A stretch of DNA of 64,000 nucleotides from Desulfatibacillum sp. (GCA_016342355.1 JAEINP010000013.1:48514-112513); one strand, 5' to 3'; numbered from the stretch's first letter, positions 17,088 to 27,343 are shown. The notes: generated from the letters alone by a model not told the origin. Numbers and translations: made by a program.

Positions 17088-19487
17088 TCATCCTGCGACA
17101 GATTCCGGCCACCTTATTTTTCCTTGATCAAATTCGGCGGTGAACACCCTGGCCGGATCCGAAGTCTCTTTCACATGGGGCAGTTTTCCGCCCGCGCCAT
17201 ACCCTACAGGAACATAAAGCGTAAAATCCAGAGGACCGGTTTCGTTGTTTTTTAGGGCTTCCAGATACATTTTGGGCGCTTTGGCGTTGGGCGCCCCAAA
17301 CACGCCGCCGACAAACCGGCTGTCGTTCAAAACCCGGTCGGCATACCCGAATGCGCTTCCCCACAGACTGAACAGCCCGATCTGTTTCGGGAATCTCCAT
17401 CCATAGATCACTTGATGCAGGTAGGTGTGCTGTGTTTGTGAAAAGCTGGGCCACCGGCCTTTTCCCCAGGTCAGTTCGGGAAAATGGGTGTCTTTGATGT
17501 CCGCCCCCATGGATGACATGGCCATTGCCACCACGGCCACAGATCCCAAAAAAAACTCCCGGTTAAAATGATGGCCTTCCGCACTCCATTTAGGATTGGC
17601 GCCTCTCAAAGGATTGGCGATCAAGGAAAAAAAGTGCTTGAAGACCTCTTTTTCATCCTTTTCTCCACGCGCACTAATATATTGCCCTCCCAAAAACAGG
17701 GCGGGGCCAAAAATTCCCTTTTTCCCATTTTCCTCATAGGTTACAGATCCGTCGCCCGTCTCGTCAAACGCCTTCAGGAAATCCTGTTTCAGCGTCTTGC
17801 CTTCCAACTGATCCACGGCGTCCAGGTATCCAAAAAATGTTTTCTGCAAATCCCAGGGCATTTTATAAATGTCCCAGTACAAAGTTTTCGTGTGAATGTC
17901 CGTAAAAAAGTTGTCAGACAAAAATCCCAGCCTTCCGTTTGATGAACCCAACGGATTTCCGGAAACCGCATCCCATCCTGCAACATGATAGGTCGCCGTA
18001 CCCATACCGTAGGCCTGCGCCCGGGAGATGCTGGCGTCCCGCGCAATGACGCAGTCATAACCTTTTACCGTTTCAATGACGGCGCCGTTCCATTGCGGAA
18101 CCGGCACAGCCTGGGGAAAACTGCCTCCGAACCCGTCATCCAGACCGGCTTCCCGGGCTTGCTTCAATCCCACATTGCTGAACATGTACCGGGCACACAT
18201 CAGGTCCACAGCTGCCACGTCCGCGCCCGCCACAATCAATCCTTCAGGATGCACAGTCCCCAGTCCCACCCCTTGATGGTCCCGGTTGACAGTTTCAATG
18301 GCATCCACAATGTGCATCATGGAAACATTCTCACTGGCAACGGCACGGATGATGTCAAGCATGGTGCCTGTTAGGCCGCCTGTTTTGGTGACCTTGTAAT
18401 TTCCCCGGCTGTCTTTTTGGGGGACCATGGTGTGGGGGTCGATTTCGGGCACCCAGACCTGATGGGGAATCCGGCTTTTGATGGTTGGAATGTCCGTGTC
18501 CGGGAAACCATACGCCCACTTTTTGCACCCGGAATTATTCGCCTGCAAGGGATAAAGGCCGATGCCCAGATTTTTAATGGCATTGGTAAACATGGCCTGT
18601 GAGTGCACCTTGAGCTTGGGCATATTAATCAGGAAACAGCCGGGATACCGCCTGCAATCTTCCGCATCGGACGGATCGCCGCCCACAATAACTTTATGCA
18701 GAATAATGGACTTGAAATTTTCTCCGTCAGGCAGGGAAACCTTGCGTCCCTTGGAGGGGGCGTCGCTGATCCGGTTGAGGTCGTATACCATCAGGCGGCC
18801 GCCGGCTTCACCCGGCGGGATGAATGTTCCGGCCATGCTATCTTCCAGCCCGTTCATGGGGTCTTCATCCGATCCCGAGGGCAATGCCTCGCTCAGATAT
18901 TGTCGGACAAAGTAAAACCCCCATCCCCCGTAAAAGTCGTCTGATCGGCCTTCATAGGCAGCCTCCGTGGTCACGGGGCGGCCTGATTTTTTTAACAGAG
19001 TGTATTGCGCCGCCTTGTAAAAACTGCTCGATGCCGCTTCGCCAAGACACATCTGGTCATACCGTATTTTCCCCTTGTCATGAAACCACCGCATTGCCGC
19101 CGCGACAAACGCCCATTCCGTATTTGCACAGGCGCCCGGCAGCATCGTATGGGTGTATGGCTCGATGTTTTCCACTGTGACCAGATTGGGCTTGAACAAC
19201 AGTTTCCGGCCATCCTCGACCCGGGCTTTTATCGCGCCAAGAAATTCCTCTTCCTTTTCCAGGGAGGACAAGGCCTTATTCAGGTTTTCAAACGTGTAAT
19301 CGATTTTGTTTTTGATTTCCGCCCAGGCATCCTGATCTGCGTTTTCAATCACATTTTTCAGCAGCGCGCTGATTCCCTGGTAGGATCTCTCCGCCGAAAC
19401 CCGCGACACGCCGAGGGCTGCGCCAAACCGGTCCACGGGGATTTCTCCGATATCTGAATTTACCATGTTGGTTTCATTTTGTGCCAT
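17088..19487 (-). CDS. DUF362-family protein, possibly Fe-S/metal associated
   Basis: 799 residues. The LFKPNLV start of the DUF362 core is near residue 98, and INMPKLKVHSQAMFTNAIKN, a signature of the family, lies in the middle. A C-terminal stretch DETGDGSVTYEENG looks like a single EF-hand-type Ca-binding loop. No signal peptide or classical 4Fe-4S motif is seen. DUF362 proteins are of unknown function and are often met in anaerobes. The start has GAGGGA seven bases upstream. The stop is immediately next to the truncated tRNA, so the gene may belong to an element integrated there. This long form, about twice the core, has no function I can assign. Confidence 0.7.
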   Translation of the reverse strand: MAQNETNMVNSDIGEIPVDRFGAALGVSRVSAERSYQGISALLKNVIENADQDAWAEIKNKIDYTFENLNKALSSLEKEEEFLGAIKARVEDGRKLLFKPNLVTVENIEPYTHTMLPGACANTEWAFVAAAMRWFHDKGKIRYDQMCLGEAASSSFYKAAQYTLLKKSGRPVTTEAAYEGRSDDFYGGWGFYFVRQYLSEALPSGSDEDPMNGLEDSMAGTFIPPGEAGGRLMVYDLNRISDAPSKGRKVSLPDGENFKSIILHKVIVGGDPSDAEDCRRYPGCFLINMPKLKVHSQAMFTNAIKNLGIGLYPLQANNSGCKKWAYGFPDTDIPTIKSRIPHQVWVPEIDPHTMVPQKDSRGNYKVTKTGGLTGTMLDIIRAVASENVSMMHIVDAIETVNRDHQGVGLGTVHPEGLIVAGADVAAVDLMCARYMFSNVGLKQAREAGLDDGFGGSFPQAVPVPQWNGAVIETVKGYDCVIARDASISRAQAYGMGTATYHVAGWDAVSGNPLGSSNGRLGFLSDNFFTDIHTKTLYWDIYKMPWDLQKTFFGYLDAVDQLEGKTLKQDFLKAFDETGDGSVTYEENGKKGIFGPALFLGGQYISARGEKDEKEVFKHFFSLIANPLRGANPKWSAEGHHFNREFFLGSVAVVAMAMSSMGADIKDTHFPELTWGKGRWPSFSQTQHTYLHQVIYGWRFPKQIGLFSLWGSAFGYADRVLNDSRFVGGVFGAPNAKAPKMYLEALKNNETGPLDFTLYVPVGYGAGGKLPHVKETSDPARVFTAEFDQGKIRWPESVAG

Positions 19488-19759
19488 AATTCCCTCGCAG
19501 AATGAGTTTTATAGATTAAGTTTCGGGCTGCTTTGGCGAATATTGGTTGCCACTATTCGTTTTTCCCTGCCGTTGTGTATGGAAAGCGCTATGGAATGTT
19601 TCTTCACACCTTTAAAAGGGTATTACCGCGCATCATCTTACGTCCAACTTCTCTTATCCGTTTGCGGGTCTTTTTCCTTGGCGCATCACCATGACGTCAT
19701 TAATCGGCATAGGTTGAATTCGCAGTGTAGCCGTAAGGGCTGCCCTGCCTGGGATAAAG

Positions 19760-19793
19760 AGGCCACCCCCTCAGCAGAGGGTGGCCTTTGTTT
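19760..19793. terminator. Bidirectional hairpin, AGGCCACCC arms
   Basis: AGGCCACCC (19760-19768) pairs perfectly with GGGTGGCCT (19779-19787); extra C/G pairs close the loop. A plus-strand TTTGTTT follows. The minus-strand flavoprotein gene ends at 19824, so it probably terminates that transcript although its U tract on that strand is weak. The rest of 19488-19823 shows nothing recognisable. Confidence 0.6.
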
Positions 19794-19823
19794 CAACTAC
19801 CGTGTTCAAAGATTGCTGAATCG

Positions 19824-21746
19824 CTATATTTCCCAGGCGGCCCTGGCGCCTTCTTCGGTGGCTTCGATAATCCGGCGCACCTGGACCGCATCCCCCACCA
19901 CAAAGTGGCGGATTCCCAATTTCTGCAAGGTTTCCTTCAACTCTGTGCGCGGTTCCATACCCGCCGCCAGCACAACCTGATCGATTCCTTCCAGGACTTC
20001 ATCCTTATGATCGCAACAGAGGGTAACCCGGTCAGCCCCGATGGTGGAAACCGTTGTGCCGAAATGAAACTGGACGCCAGCCGTCCGCAGCCGTTTATGC
20101 AACTGATAGCCGTGGCCGGTAAACTTCAGCACAGGGGATTCCTTTAGCATTTCAACAAGCGTCACGTGGCTCCCTTGCTCTGAAAGGAAATCCGCCGTTT
20201 CCATGCCAATGAGACCGCCCCCAATAACCACCACATTTTTTCCAGCCGGTTTTTCCCGGTTCAATACCTGCCAGGCGTCGCAGAATATGGGTTGGTCAAG
20301 CCCCTTGATGTTGGGGACAATCTTTCGGCCGCCGATAGCCAGGATCACCGCTTCCGGCGCGCCCTTTTCCAGCATGTCGTCGGTCACTGTTACGCCGGTT
20401 TTCACGTCCACGCCCATTTTTTTGACCTGGGTAGACAGCCAGTCGATCCAGTCGCCATAGACCTTTTTAAAGGGCGCCTGACGGGCAAAATGAACCTGCC
20501 CCCCAAGCTGATTTGATTGCTCATACAGGGTGACGGTATGCCCGAGCTTGGCAGCCTCCAGGGCTGCGGTCAGGCCCGCAGGTCCCCCGCCAATGACCCA
20601 GACGTTCTTGGGCGATTTGACGGGCGCCTTGGGAGCCAACAACTCCTGGCCTGTTTCCGGATTAATGGCGCACCGGACGCTGGAGCCCATTTCCAGAATC
20701 AGTCGCTCAATGCACCCCTGGTTGCACGCCAGACAGTGGCGAATATCGTCAAAACGCCCCTCTTTGGCCTTGGTGAGAAAATCGGGGTCCGCCAAAATCT
20801 GGCGTCCAAAGGCGATCATGTCCGCGTCCCCGTCGGCCAGCACTTTTTCGGCGTCCCTGGGATCGGTAAAACGGCCCACCGCGATGACGGGAATATCCAC
20901 CACTTCCTTGATTTTTTTCGCCCGCCATACATTCCATCCCGCCTCATATTCAGGCGGAGCGCTGGTTATGCCGCCCGGGCTGCCATGGGTTCCCACAGAG
21001 GCATGAATGGCGTCGGTTCCCGCCGCCACAAGGTCCGGCATGATGGAGATAACATCCTCCACCGTGTAACCGTTCCTGATAAACTCTTCGGCCGATATCC
21101 GCACCAGGATGGGGTAATCCGGGCCAACCTGCTTCCGCACCTCCACCACCACCTCAATCACAAACCGGGCGCGTTCCTTAAAGCCGCCCCCATACTCATC
21201 CGTCCGTTGATTGGAGTGCACGGAAAGAAACTGGGTCAGCAGATATCCGTGGGCCGCGTGGATCTCCACCGCATCCGCACCGGCGGCCTTTGCCCGGGCC
21301 GCGCCGTCCCCAAAAGCCCGGATGATCATTTGGATGTCTTCCAGGGTCATTTCCTTGGGAGGCATGCCATAGACAAAGCTGGGAATCGCCGAAGGCCCAA
21401 TGGCAACGCCCTTTTTCAACTGGTAAAAAGCCTCCCGGCCTGCATGGTGCAACTGGATGGCTACTTTGCTTCCCGCTTCGTGAATCGCATCCACGAACTG
21501 CTTTATTCCGGGAATAAACTTGTCGTCAAAAATGCCCAGCCCCACGCATCCCGTGGGATGAACGCCCATAATTTCCGTGATAACCAGGCCAAAACCGCTT
21601 TCGGCCCGGCGCTTGATATAAGCCAGGTTCTTGTCGCTTACTGTGCCGTCCCGGTTTCCCAGGTTGGTTCCCATGGGCGGAATGACACACCTGTTTTTCA
21701 ACTCCATGTTGCGAATCTTTATGGGGGACAACAAAAGGTCTAACAT
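19824..21746 (-). CDS. NADH:flavin oxidoreductase, 2,4-dienoyl-CoA reductase (FadH)-like
   Basis: 640 residues in the FadH/trimethylamine-dehydrogenase layout. An N-terminal old-yellow-enzyme TIM barrel (1-340) carries IHAAHGYLLTQFLS and the FMN-binding VGRF and FGRQ segments. A 4Fe-4S motif follows (CLACNQGC then Cys 12 residues further on). The C-terminal FAD/NAD(P) half begins with IGGGPAG near 390 and contains a second dinucleotide fold VIGGGLIGMETA. It reduces conjugated enoyl or related substrates in the cytosol using NAD(P)H through FAD, Fe-S and FMN. The specific substrate is unknown. AAAGGAG precedes the ATG. Monocistronic. Confidence 0.88.
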   Translation of the reverse strand: MLDLLLSPIKIRNMELKNRCVIPPMGTNLGNRDGTVSDKNLAYIKRRAESGFGLVITEIMGVHPTGCVGLGIFDDKFIPGIKQFVDAIHEAGSKVAIQLHHAGREAFYQLKKGVAIGPSAIPSFVYGMPPKEMTLEDIQMIIRAFGDGAARAKAAGADAVEIHAAHGYLLTQFLSVHSNQRTDEYGGGFKERARFVIEVVVEVRKQVGPDYPILVRISAEEFIRNGYTVEDVISIMPDLVAAGTDAIHASVGTHGSPGGITSAPPEYEAGWNVWRAKKIKEVVDIPVIAVGRFTDPRDAEKVLADGDADMIAFGRQILADPDFLTKAKEGRFDDIRHCLACNQGCIERLILEMGSSVRCAINPETGQELLAPKAPVKSPKNVWVIGGGPAGLTAALEAAKLGHTVTLYEQSNQLGGQVHFARQAPFKKVYGDWIDWLSTQVKKMGVDVKTGVTVTDDMLEKGAPEAVILAIGGRKIVPNIKGLDQPIFCDAWQVLNREKPAGKNVVVIGGGLIGMETADFLSEQGSHVTLVEMLKESPVLKFTGHGYQLHKRLRTAGVQFHFGTTVSTIGADRVTLCCDHKDEVLEGIDQVVLAAGMEPRTELKETLQKLGIRHFVVGDAVQVRRIIEATEEGARAAWEI

Positions 21747-22232
21747 GTGTATTCTCCTTTATTAGATTCAGGCGCTGCCTTTTCCCTTGCTTCACCTGGC
21801 AGGGCGCGGGCGGTCACATGGACCGGTAATAGACGGCAAAAGTTAGAAAACAATCCAGCCAACGAGATAAATAACGAGCGACTGCTCGGTATATTTTCTA
21901 ACGGGAAGCCGCCCTCCTGTCAATGGAAATCAGGCGACAGCCAATATTTTTCACAGATGTATGGTTTTGCCTTTTATGAATGATGGTGCGTATTTCAGAA
22001 GTGTGGCTGCGACATCCACGGAACAAAGCCAAGTATAAACCGGGACCAATTCAATATTGCTTCCCGATTTTTAGGCTGAAAACAGGGCCAAACGGCAATT
22101 TTCGCTAGGGCAATGGGAAATCGATTAATACCAAGTTGCGTTTACAAAAGTAGATTCGTGGAACTTACTCAGTTAACCGCAATTTGGTATAAGATACCAT
22201 ACTGTTGGAAAAGGGCTTCATCCGCAATGCCC
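21747..22232. other. Intergenic, no gene seen
   Basis: 486 bases. It contains the promoter side of the flavoprotein gene at 21746 and the end of the kinase transcript at 22233. Short ORFs on the plus strand have no ribosome site or recognisable family. I see no terminator-quality hairpin. Confidence 0.5.
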
Positions 22233-24827
22233 TCATTTGGCCTCGTCCAAGGCTTTGCGAATCGCCCCGGCCAGTTCCGCTTTGATTACGGGCTTCATCA
22301 AAAAGGCTTTGATGCCTTTGGCTTCAGCCTTTTCTCCGTCCATTTTTTCGCTGAATCCGGTGCAAATGATCACGGGAATATCGGGTCTGATAGACAAAAG
22401 CGCTTCTGTAACCTGATCCCCGGTCATGTGTGGCATGGTCATATCGGAGATCACCAGATCAAAGGCCTTGGGATTGGCCTTGAATAATTCCACGGCTTCC
22501 GGACTGTGGAAACACGCAGTCACTGTGTAGCCCAGGCGTTCAAGCATTTGTTTTTCAAGCAGGGCGATGGATTCCTCATCGTCGATCAACAGAATCCGTT
22601 CATCCCCTGTTTGTTGTTCCGGGGCCACGACTATCGTTTCAGATTCCCCCGGCTTATCCAGCAATGGAAGGAATATGTTAAAACTGGTTCCCTTGCCCGG
22701 TTCGCTATAAACCTTGATGTCCCCTTGGTGCTCCTTAATGATTCCATAGGCTACGGCAAGTCCCAGGCCGGTTCCCTTGCCTTGCTCTTTGGTGGTGAAA
22801 TAGGGCTCAAAGATCTTTTTCATGAGCTCAGGAGACATGCCTTGCCCTGTGTCGGCGATGGTTAACAGGGCATACCGGCCTTCGCCAAGGGGGCCGTATG
22901 CAAGTTCCCCCGGTCCCAGGGCAATTTCTCTCAGTTGCACGGAGATCTTTCCCCCAGTGGATTCCACAGCATGGAATGCGTTGGTGATTATATTCATGGC
23001 CACCTGATGAATTTGTGTGGGGTCCCCCATGAGCATGCCACAGTCAGTTTGAATGTCTTCCTCCAATTCGATAAAGGAGGGAATGGTGGCCCGAATCAGC
23101 TTCAATACCTCTTTAAGGATTTGCTGAACACTGATTGGTAATAATTTGTGTTCCGATTGGCGGCTGAAGGCAAGTATCTGTTTGACAAGATCGCCCCCCC
23201 GTTTGCCGGACTCAAAAATCACCTGGGCGTTTTCATGTTCCAGGCTGCCTTGCGGCAAGTCTTCCATGAGCAGTTCCGCCATACCGATGATGGGAAACAA
23301 AAGATTGTTAAAATCATGGGCGATTCCGCCGGCAAGGTGCCCGATGGATTCCATTTTTTGAGCTTTTTGAAGCTGCTCCTCCGCTTTTTTGCGTTCGGTG
23401 ATGTCCTGGAAAGTTCCTTTTAACTTAATGCATTGGCCATCCTTGAACTCGGGACGTCCCATGGCCCGCGCCCAAAACAATCGGCCTTTGGCGGTGGTGC
23501 ATTGCAACTCCAGGTCAAACTGCTTGCCTGTTTCCATGGCGTTGTTATAGGCATTTTCCAGCCTTGCCCGCTCCATTGGCGGGTAATAGCTCAAATGTTC
23601 ATTGGGGCCGGGAATGGGGCCGGACTCGTCGATCTCCATAATTTTGAATATCTCTGGTGTCCAGGTGGCTTCTCCTGTGAGAATGTCATGTTCCCAACCG
23701 CCAATTCTGGCGATGTTTCCCATCTCGTTAAGCAATTGTTCCCTGCTTATCAGGTCGATCTCGGCTTGTTTTTTTTCCGTTTCATCAAAGAAAGTGCCGA
23801 TCAGTCCCGTGACATCTCCCTGCTCATCGGTTAAGGCCGCCTTGCTGATGATAACATCCCGAAGCATTCCGTTGGCATTTTCCACCTGGCATTCATAGTG
23901 CTGAGTTCCGCCGCTTTGAAACAACGCACCGTCTTTGATATGAAATAACTCCGCCAGTTCCGGGGAATAAATCTCAAAAACGGTCTTGCCCACCAGTTGG
24001 TCCATGGTCTTGCCAAAGAACTTTTCAAAAGCCCTGTTGAATCCAAGGTACTCCCCGTTTTTGTCCTTATAGAAAACCGGAAGCGGGATGGTATCCAGCA
24101 ACGATTTTAAAAAACCCTCACTTTGTTTCAGGGCTTCCTCTGACCTGTTTCTTTCATCAATCTCCCTGTTGAGATCCCTGTTTTGCTCTTCCAATCGTCT
24201 GATAATCGGACGACTTATCCGAATGAAAAAGGCGGCCCCCAGCATGACAAAGACGATCATCAACCCAAATATAAGTATGGCGGAACGGATATAGGGCGCC
24301 CTGATTTCCGACATGTCGATCTTCGCCACGATTCCTAAATTCAAAACGTCCACAGGCTCATAGGCGGCCAGAACTTCCTTTCCACGATAATCAAGACCAA
24401 TAACCGTTCCGGACCTGCCGGAAAGCGCCAGCTTCATGGGAACCGCCAGCGTTGAATCAAAACTGACCGGTTGCAGATTATTAAGGTCATAATGCCTGTG
24501 GCTCAATAGAAAGACGATTACATTCCCCTCCCGGCGAGCAAGGGTAAATTCGCCTGTCTTCCCGAAACCCATATAATTTTCGTGAGCGTCCTTAATTTGG
24601 TTTAGGGTCGCGTGTACCGGGCCATTAGGATAATCTGTCCGGTTGCTATAGTTAAAGCGGGCAATTGCTTCTATGAGCCGGGCCTGGCTTTGGGCGGTTT
24701 CCGTAAGCCGTCCCCGTTCCACCTTTAGCGCGGTTTTATACAAGATTCCCAATGAGATCGCCGTGATGCTCAGGCAGATGCCCGTCATGATTATGATCAA
24801 TAAAATAAAACGTTTTCGCTCATTCAA
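22233..24827 (-). CDS. Membrane hybrid histidine kinase with periplasmic sensor
   Basis: 864 residues. A first transmembrane helix (about 8-30), a periplasmic Cache-like sensor of roughly 150 residues, a second helix (about 182-204), a short coiled coil, two PAS domains, HisKA (GGIAHDFNN), HATPase (ADTGQGM, GTGLGL) and a C-terminal receiver with acceptor Asp in LVISDMTMP and Lys in LMKP. The start is TTG with GGAG seven bases upstream. It senses an extracytoplasmic signal and feeds an internal receiver; the partner output is not adjacent. Its receiver is close to the decayed kinase tail near 46.8 kb, which marks a paralogous group. Confidence 0.88.
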   Translation of the reverse strand: MNERKRFILLIIIMTGICLSITAISLGILYKTALKVERGRLTETAQSQARLIEAIARFNYSNRTDYPNGPVHATLNQIKDAHENYMGFGKTGEFTLARREGNVIVFLLSHRHYDLNNLQPVSFDSTLAVPMKLALSGRSGTVIGLDYRGKEVLAAYEPVDVLNLGIVAKIDMSEIRAPYIRSAILIFGLMIVFVMLGAAFFIRISRPIIRRLEEQNRDLNREIDERNRSEEALKQSEGFLKSLLDTIPLPVFYKDKNGEYLGFNRAFEKFFGKTMDQLVGKTVFEIYSPELAELFHIKDGALFQSGGTQHYECQVENANGMLRDVIISKAALTDEQGDVTGLIGTFFDETEKKQAEIDLISREQLLNEMGNIARIGGWEHDILTGEATWTPEIFKIMEIDESGPIPGPNEHLSYYPPMERARLENAYNNAMETGKQFDLELQCTTAKGRLFWARAMGRPEFKDGQCIKLKGTFQDITERKKAEEQLQKAQKMESIGHLAGGIAHDFNNLLFPIIGMAELLMEDLPQGSLEHENAQVIFESGKRGGDLVKQILAFSRQSEHKLLPISVQQILKEVLKLIRATIPSFIELEEDIQTDCGMLMGDPTQIHQVAMNIITNAFHAVESTGGKISVQLREIALGPGELAYGPLGEGRYALLTIADTGQGMSPELMKKIFEPYFTTKEQGKGTGLGLAVAYGIIKEHQGDIKVYSEPGKGTSFNIFLPLLDKPGESETIVVAPEQQTGDERILLIDDEESIALLEKQMLERLGYTVTACFHSPEAVELFKANPKAFDLVISDMTMPHMTGDQVTEALLSIRPDIPVIICTGFSEKMDGEKAEAKGIKAFLMKPVIKAELAGAIRKALDEAK

Positions 24828-24889
24828 AATGGTTCTCCGGTCAAAACAGCGCTTGGGAACAATAAGGAAATAGGAACCCTTTCCTAAGG

Positions 24890-24905
24890 TGCAAGAACTC
24901 TTCCA
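24890..24905 (-). promoter_or_regulatory. Weak sigma-54-type site upstream of membrane kinase
   Basis: Minus strand TGGAAGAGTTCTTGCA: the TGG and TTGCA elements match the -24/-12 consensus and GG and GC are ten bases apart, but the CACG following TGG is absent. It lies 63 bases before the TTG start of the kinase. Confidence 0.3.
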
Positions 24906-25276
24906 TATGAGGAATAATGGTATTGAATAGAATTATTTTATCGTGTGGCCGTCGCTGCTGTCAAATTTATTACCCCAGCCCATTGGGACCAGGCCCTTTG
25001 TGGGTGGTTGAGGACTTTTTGTTTAGTATGTCTGGAACTGATTGTCTTTATGTTAGCCCGGAGAGAGTCTTCAGGCTTGGGCGCCAAACCCAAACCGGCA
25101 TACCGATCCTGCAAAACCTTTAGCGTCGGTCCCACCCGTCACCCCGGGGAAAACCTTGCCAAGACTTTGACGCAGTGCCAATTCAATGGCTTCAAGACCT
25201 GATACACCGGCCTGATTGCCTGTGCCTATCCTCTGTAATGATCCTATTTTATCTGATATTTTCTATTTTTAAAAAA

Positions 25277-25293
25277 TCGGCACGCTTTGTGCT
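25277..25293 (+). promoter_or_regulatory. Sigma-54-type promoter candidate
   Basis: TCGGCACGCTTTGTGCT has GG and GC exactly ten bases apart and the CGGCACG block matches six of seven consensus bases of the -24 element; the -12 element is GTGCT rather than TTGCT. It is about 80 bases before the start of the REC-NMT1-CheW gene. Sigma-54 control is common for chemotaxis and motility genes. Confidence 0.45.
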
Positions 25294-25371
25294 CTATGGT
25301 CTTAACATTGTTGGCAGTAGAGGTTTGCCCTTATAAAATCGTATAGGAATTCAATATCAGGAGGCTTTGCA

Positions 25372-27291
25372 ATGTCCGAAGATCACCGGAAGATACGCAT
25401 TCTTCTGGCAGAAGATTCTCCCCTAACGCGGCAGATTGAAATCAGCGCCCTGAAATCCCTGGGCTATACAAACATCCTGGAAGCCTCGGATGGGGATCAA
25501 GCTGTGGCCTTGCTGGAAAAAGGGGAGGGGGTTGACCTCGTCATCAGCGACTGGAACATGCCCAACCGTGGGGGGCTGGAGTTTCTCCAATGGGTGCGGC
25601 AGGACAATCGCTTTACCTACCTGCCCTTTATCATGGCCACCGGCCAGGGGGATATGGCCCAGGAGCAGGCTGCCCGGGACGCGGGTGTCTCTGCGTTCAT
25701 TCCCAAGCCATTCAACGCCGGGGAACTGGAGGAAAAAATTCTGGTGGCCCTTGGGGATGTGGAGCCGGCTAAGGCTTCCGGTCCCAGAGTCCCGGAAATG
25801 ACCGCATCCGGCAAAGTCCGCCTCAGGATCGCCCATATTCAGATTACCGACCATCTTGTTTTGGGCGTAGCCAAACACCTGATTGCTTCCGGCGCAGTCA
25901 AACCCAAATATTTTGAGCTGGAAACCCTGTGTATGGGCGGCTGGAATCCCGTGCGCCAGGCATTGGAAGAGGGCACGGTGGACGGGGCATGCGTACTGGC
26001 CCCCATTGCCATGGATCTGTTTGGCTTCGGCGTGCCTATTCGTCTGACCCTGTTCGCCCACAGGAACGGGTCTGTCATGGTTCGCAGCAAGCAGGGGGAT
26101 TACCACGAGCCCTGGAAAGAATTTTTCGCGGGCCGGTCTTTTCTCATCCCCCACAAGATGTCCATCCATCACATGCTCACCCACCAGTTTTTTTCAGGCA
26201 TGGGCCTGTCAGCCGGCATGATTACCGCCGGACATCATTATGACGTGAACCTGGAAGTGGTGGCGCCCGTGGACATGCCGGGTTTTCTCCAGGCCAATGC
26301 GCAGACCTGCGGGTTCATGGTGGCCGAGCCCCTGGCAACCAAGACCATTGCCTCGGGCCTCACGGATCTGCAATTCCTTTCCTCGGAAATGTGGGACAAC
26401 CATCCCTGCTGTGTGCTTGCCATGCGCCAGGAAATTTTGGAGGAACCCCATGCCAAAGCCATCGGGGAATTTCATGAAGTTCTGGTGGCTGCGGGGCGTT
26501 TTATTAAGGAAAGGCCCGAAAACTCCGCCCGGATCGCCGTGGATTTTTTGGACCCGGACAAAAAGGTGGGCCTAAAGGTTCCTGTATTGAAAAATGTTCT
26601 TACCGATCCCATGGGAATCCGGACCGACGATCTTTACCCGGTCAGGGAGGAACTGGACATCATTCAGCAATACATGGTCCATGACATGGGCATCGGCAAA
26701 CTCATAGACCTGGACGCCTTTGTGGATACCCGGTTTGCCGACATCGCCTGCACAGGCCGGAAGGCCCGGCCTCTGGCCCGTCCGGCCTTTTCCCCGGAAC
26801 TTGTCCGTTCCAGGACCAAAGAGGGCGAGGATGCCAACCGGACCATGCTGGCCCGGGAAGGGAAATACCTCACTTTCGCCCTCCAGGGCCAGGAATTCGG
26901 CCTGGACATCCTTAAAATCCGGGAAATCATCGGCATGATGCCCATCCGCGCCATTCCCCGGGCGCCCAGCCACATCAAAGGGGTGATTAATCTCCGGGAC
27001 CAGGTGATTCCTGTTATGGATTTGCGCCTGCGTTTTGGCATGGAAGCCAAGGAATACACGGACCGCACCTGCATTGTGGTTCTGGAAATGGAAACCCCGG
27101 AGAAAAAAGTATTTATGGGGGTGGTGGTGGACTCGGTTTCCGAGGTTATGGACATCGTGGCATCCCAGATAGAGGATATTTCTACATTCGGCGCCACCAT
27201 CCAGACAGGTTATGTATTGGGCATGGCAAAGATGGAGAATGGAGTGAAATTGTTACTGGACATGGAAAACGTGCTGGACGTTTCTGCTTAG
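25372..27291 (+). CDS. REC - NMT1/NrtA-type solute-binding - CheW fusion (CheV-like)
   Basis: 639 residues with three domains. Residues 7-130 are a CheY-like receiver: acidic Asp15, acceptor Asp60 in LVISDWNMP, Thr90, Lys112. Residues about 149-455 match an ABC-type solute-binding domain of the NMT1/NrtA/SsuA family and are closely related to the free protein at 27878-28798 (shared ITDHL, APxAMDL, GVPI, NHPCCV). Residues about 495-639 are a full CheW domain (YLTFALQGQEFGLDI, VINLRDQVIPVMDLR). No signal peptide or membrane helix is seen, so the binding domain is cytosolic. CheV is CheW-REC; here the order is reversed and a ligand-binding domain is inserted. Predicted role: couple a cytosolic solute to chemoreceptor arrays. 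AGGAGG lies before the ATG. Confidence 0.85.
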   Translation: MSEDHRKIRILLAEDSPLTRQIEISALKSLGYTNILEASDGDQAVALLEKGEGVDLVISDWNMPNRGGLEFLQWVRQDNRFTYLPFIMATGQGDMAQEQAARDAGVSAFIPKPFNAGELEEKILVALGDVEPAKASGPRVPEMTASGKVRLRIAHIQITDHLVLGVAKHLIASGAVKPKYFELETLCMGGWNPVRQALEEGTVDGACVLAPIAMDLFGFGVPIRLTLFAHRNGSVMVRSKQGDYHEPWKEFFAGRSFLIPHKMSIHHMLTHQFFSGMGLSAGMITAGHHYDVNLEVVAPVDMPGFLQANAQTCGFMVAEPLATKTIASGLTDLQFLSSEMWDNHPCCVLAMRQEILEEPHAKAIGEFHEVLVAAGRFIKERPENSARIAVDFLDPDKKVGLKVPVLKNVLTDPMGIRTDDLYPVREELDIIQQYMVHDMGIGKLIDLDAFVDTRFADIACTGRKARPLARPAFSPELVRSRTKEGEDANRTMLAREGKYLTFALQGQEFGLDILKIREIIGMMPIRAIPRAPSHIKGVINLRDQVIPVMDLRLRFGMEAKEYTDRTCIVVLEMETPEKKVFMGVVVDSVSEVMDIVASQIEDISTFGATIQTGYVLGMAKMENGVKLLLDMENVLDVSA

Positions 27292-27343
27292 ACAGGCTCT
27301 TTGTGGCGCCAGTCCTGGAAAACCCAAATATTGCGGGGGACTT

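Larger units (their letters stand above)
24828..25371. other. Divergent promoter region between kinase and REC-NMT1-CheW gene
   Basis: 544 bases with no supportable gene. It separates the minus-strand kinase from the plus-strand chemotaxis-like operon and holds two GG-N10-GC sites listed separately. The middle (24950-25200) has short ORFs without ribosome sites. Confidence 0.5.

Noticed and set aside
17016..17255. Short plus-strand ORF beginning MANPFDFICAPGKDRTCN
   Set aside because: This kind of product is a known artefact of reading a tRNA gene in antisense; here it covers the tRNA-Arg fragment and the DUF362 gene end.
25311..25329. Second sigma-54-like site (TTGGCAGTAGAGGTTTGCC)
   Set aside because: GG and GC are 12 rather than 10 bases apart; the site at 25277-25293 has exact spacing.
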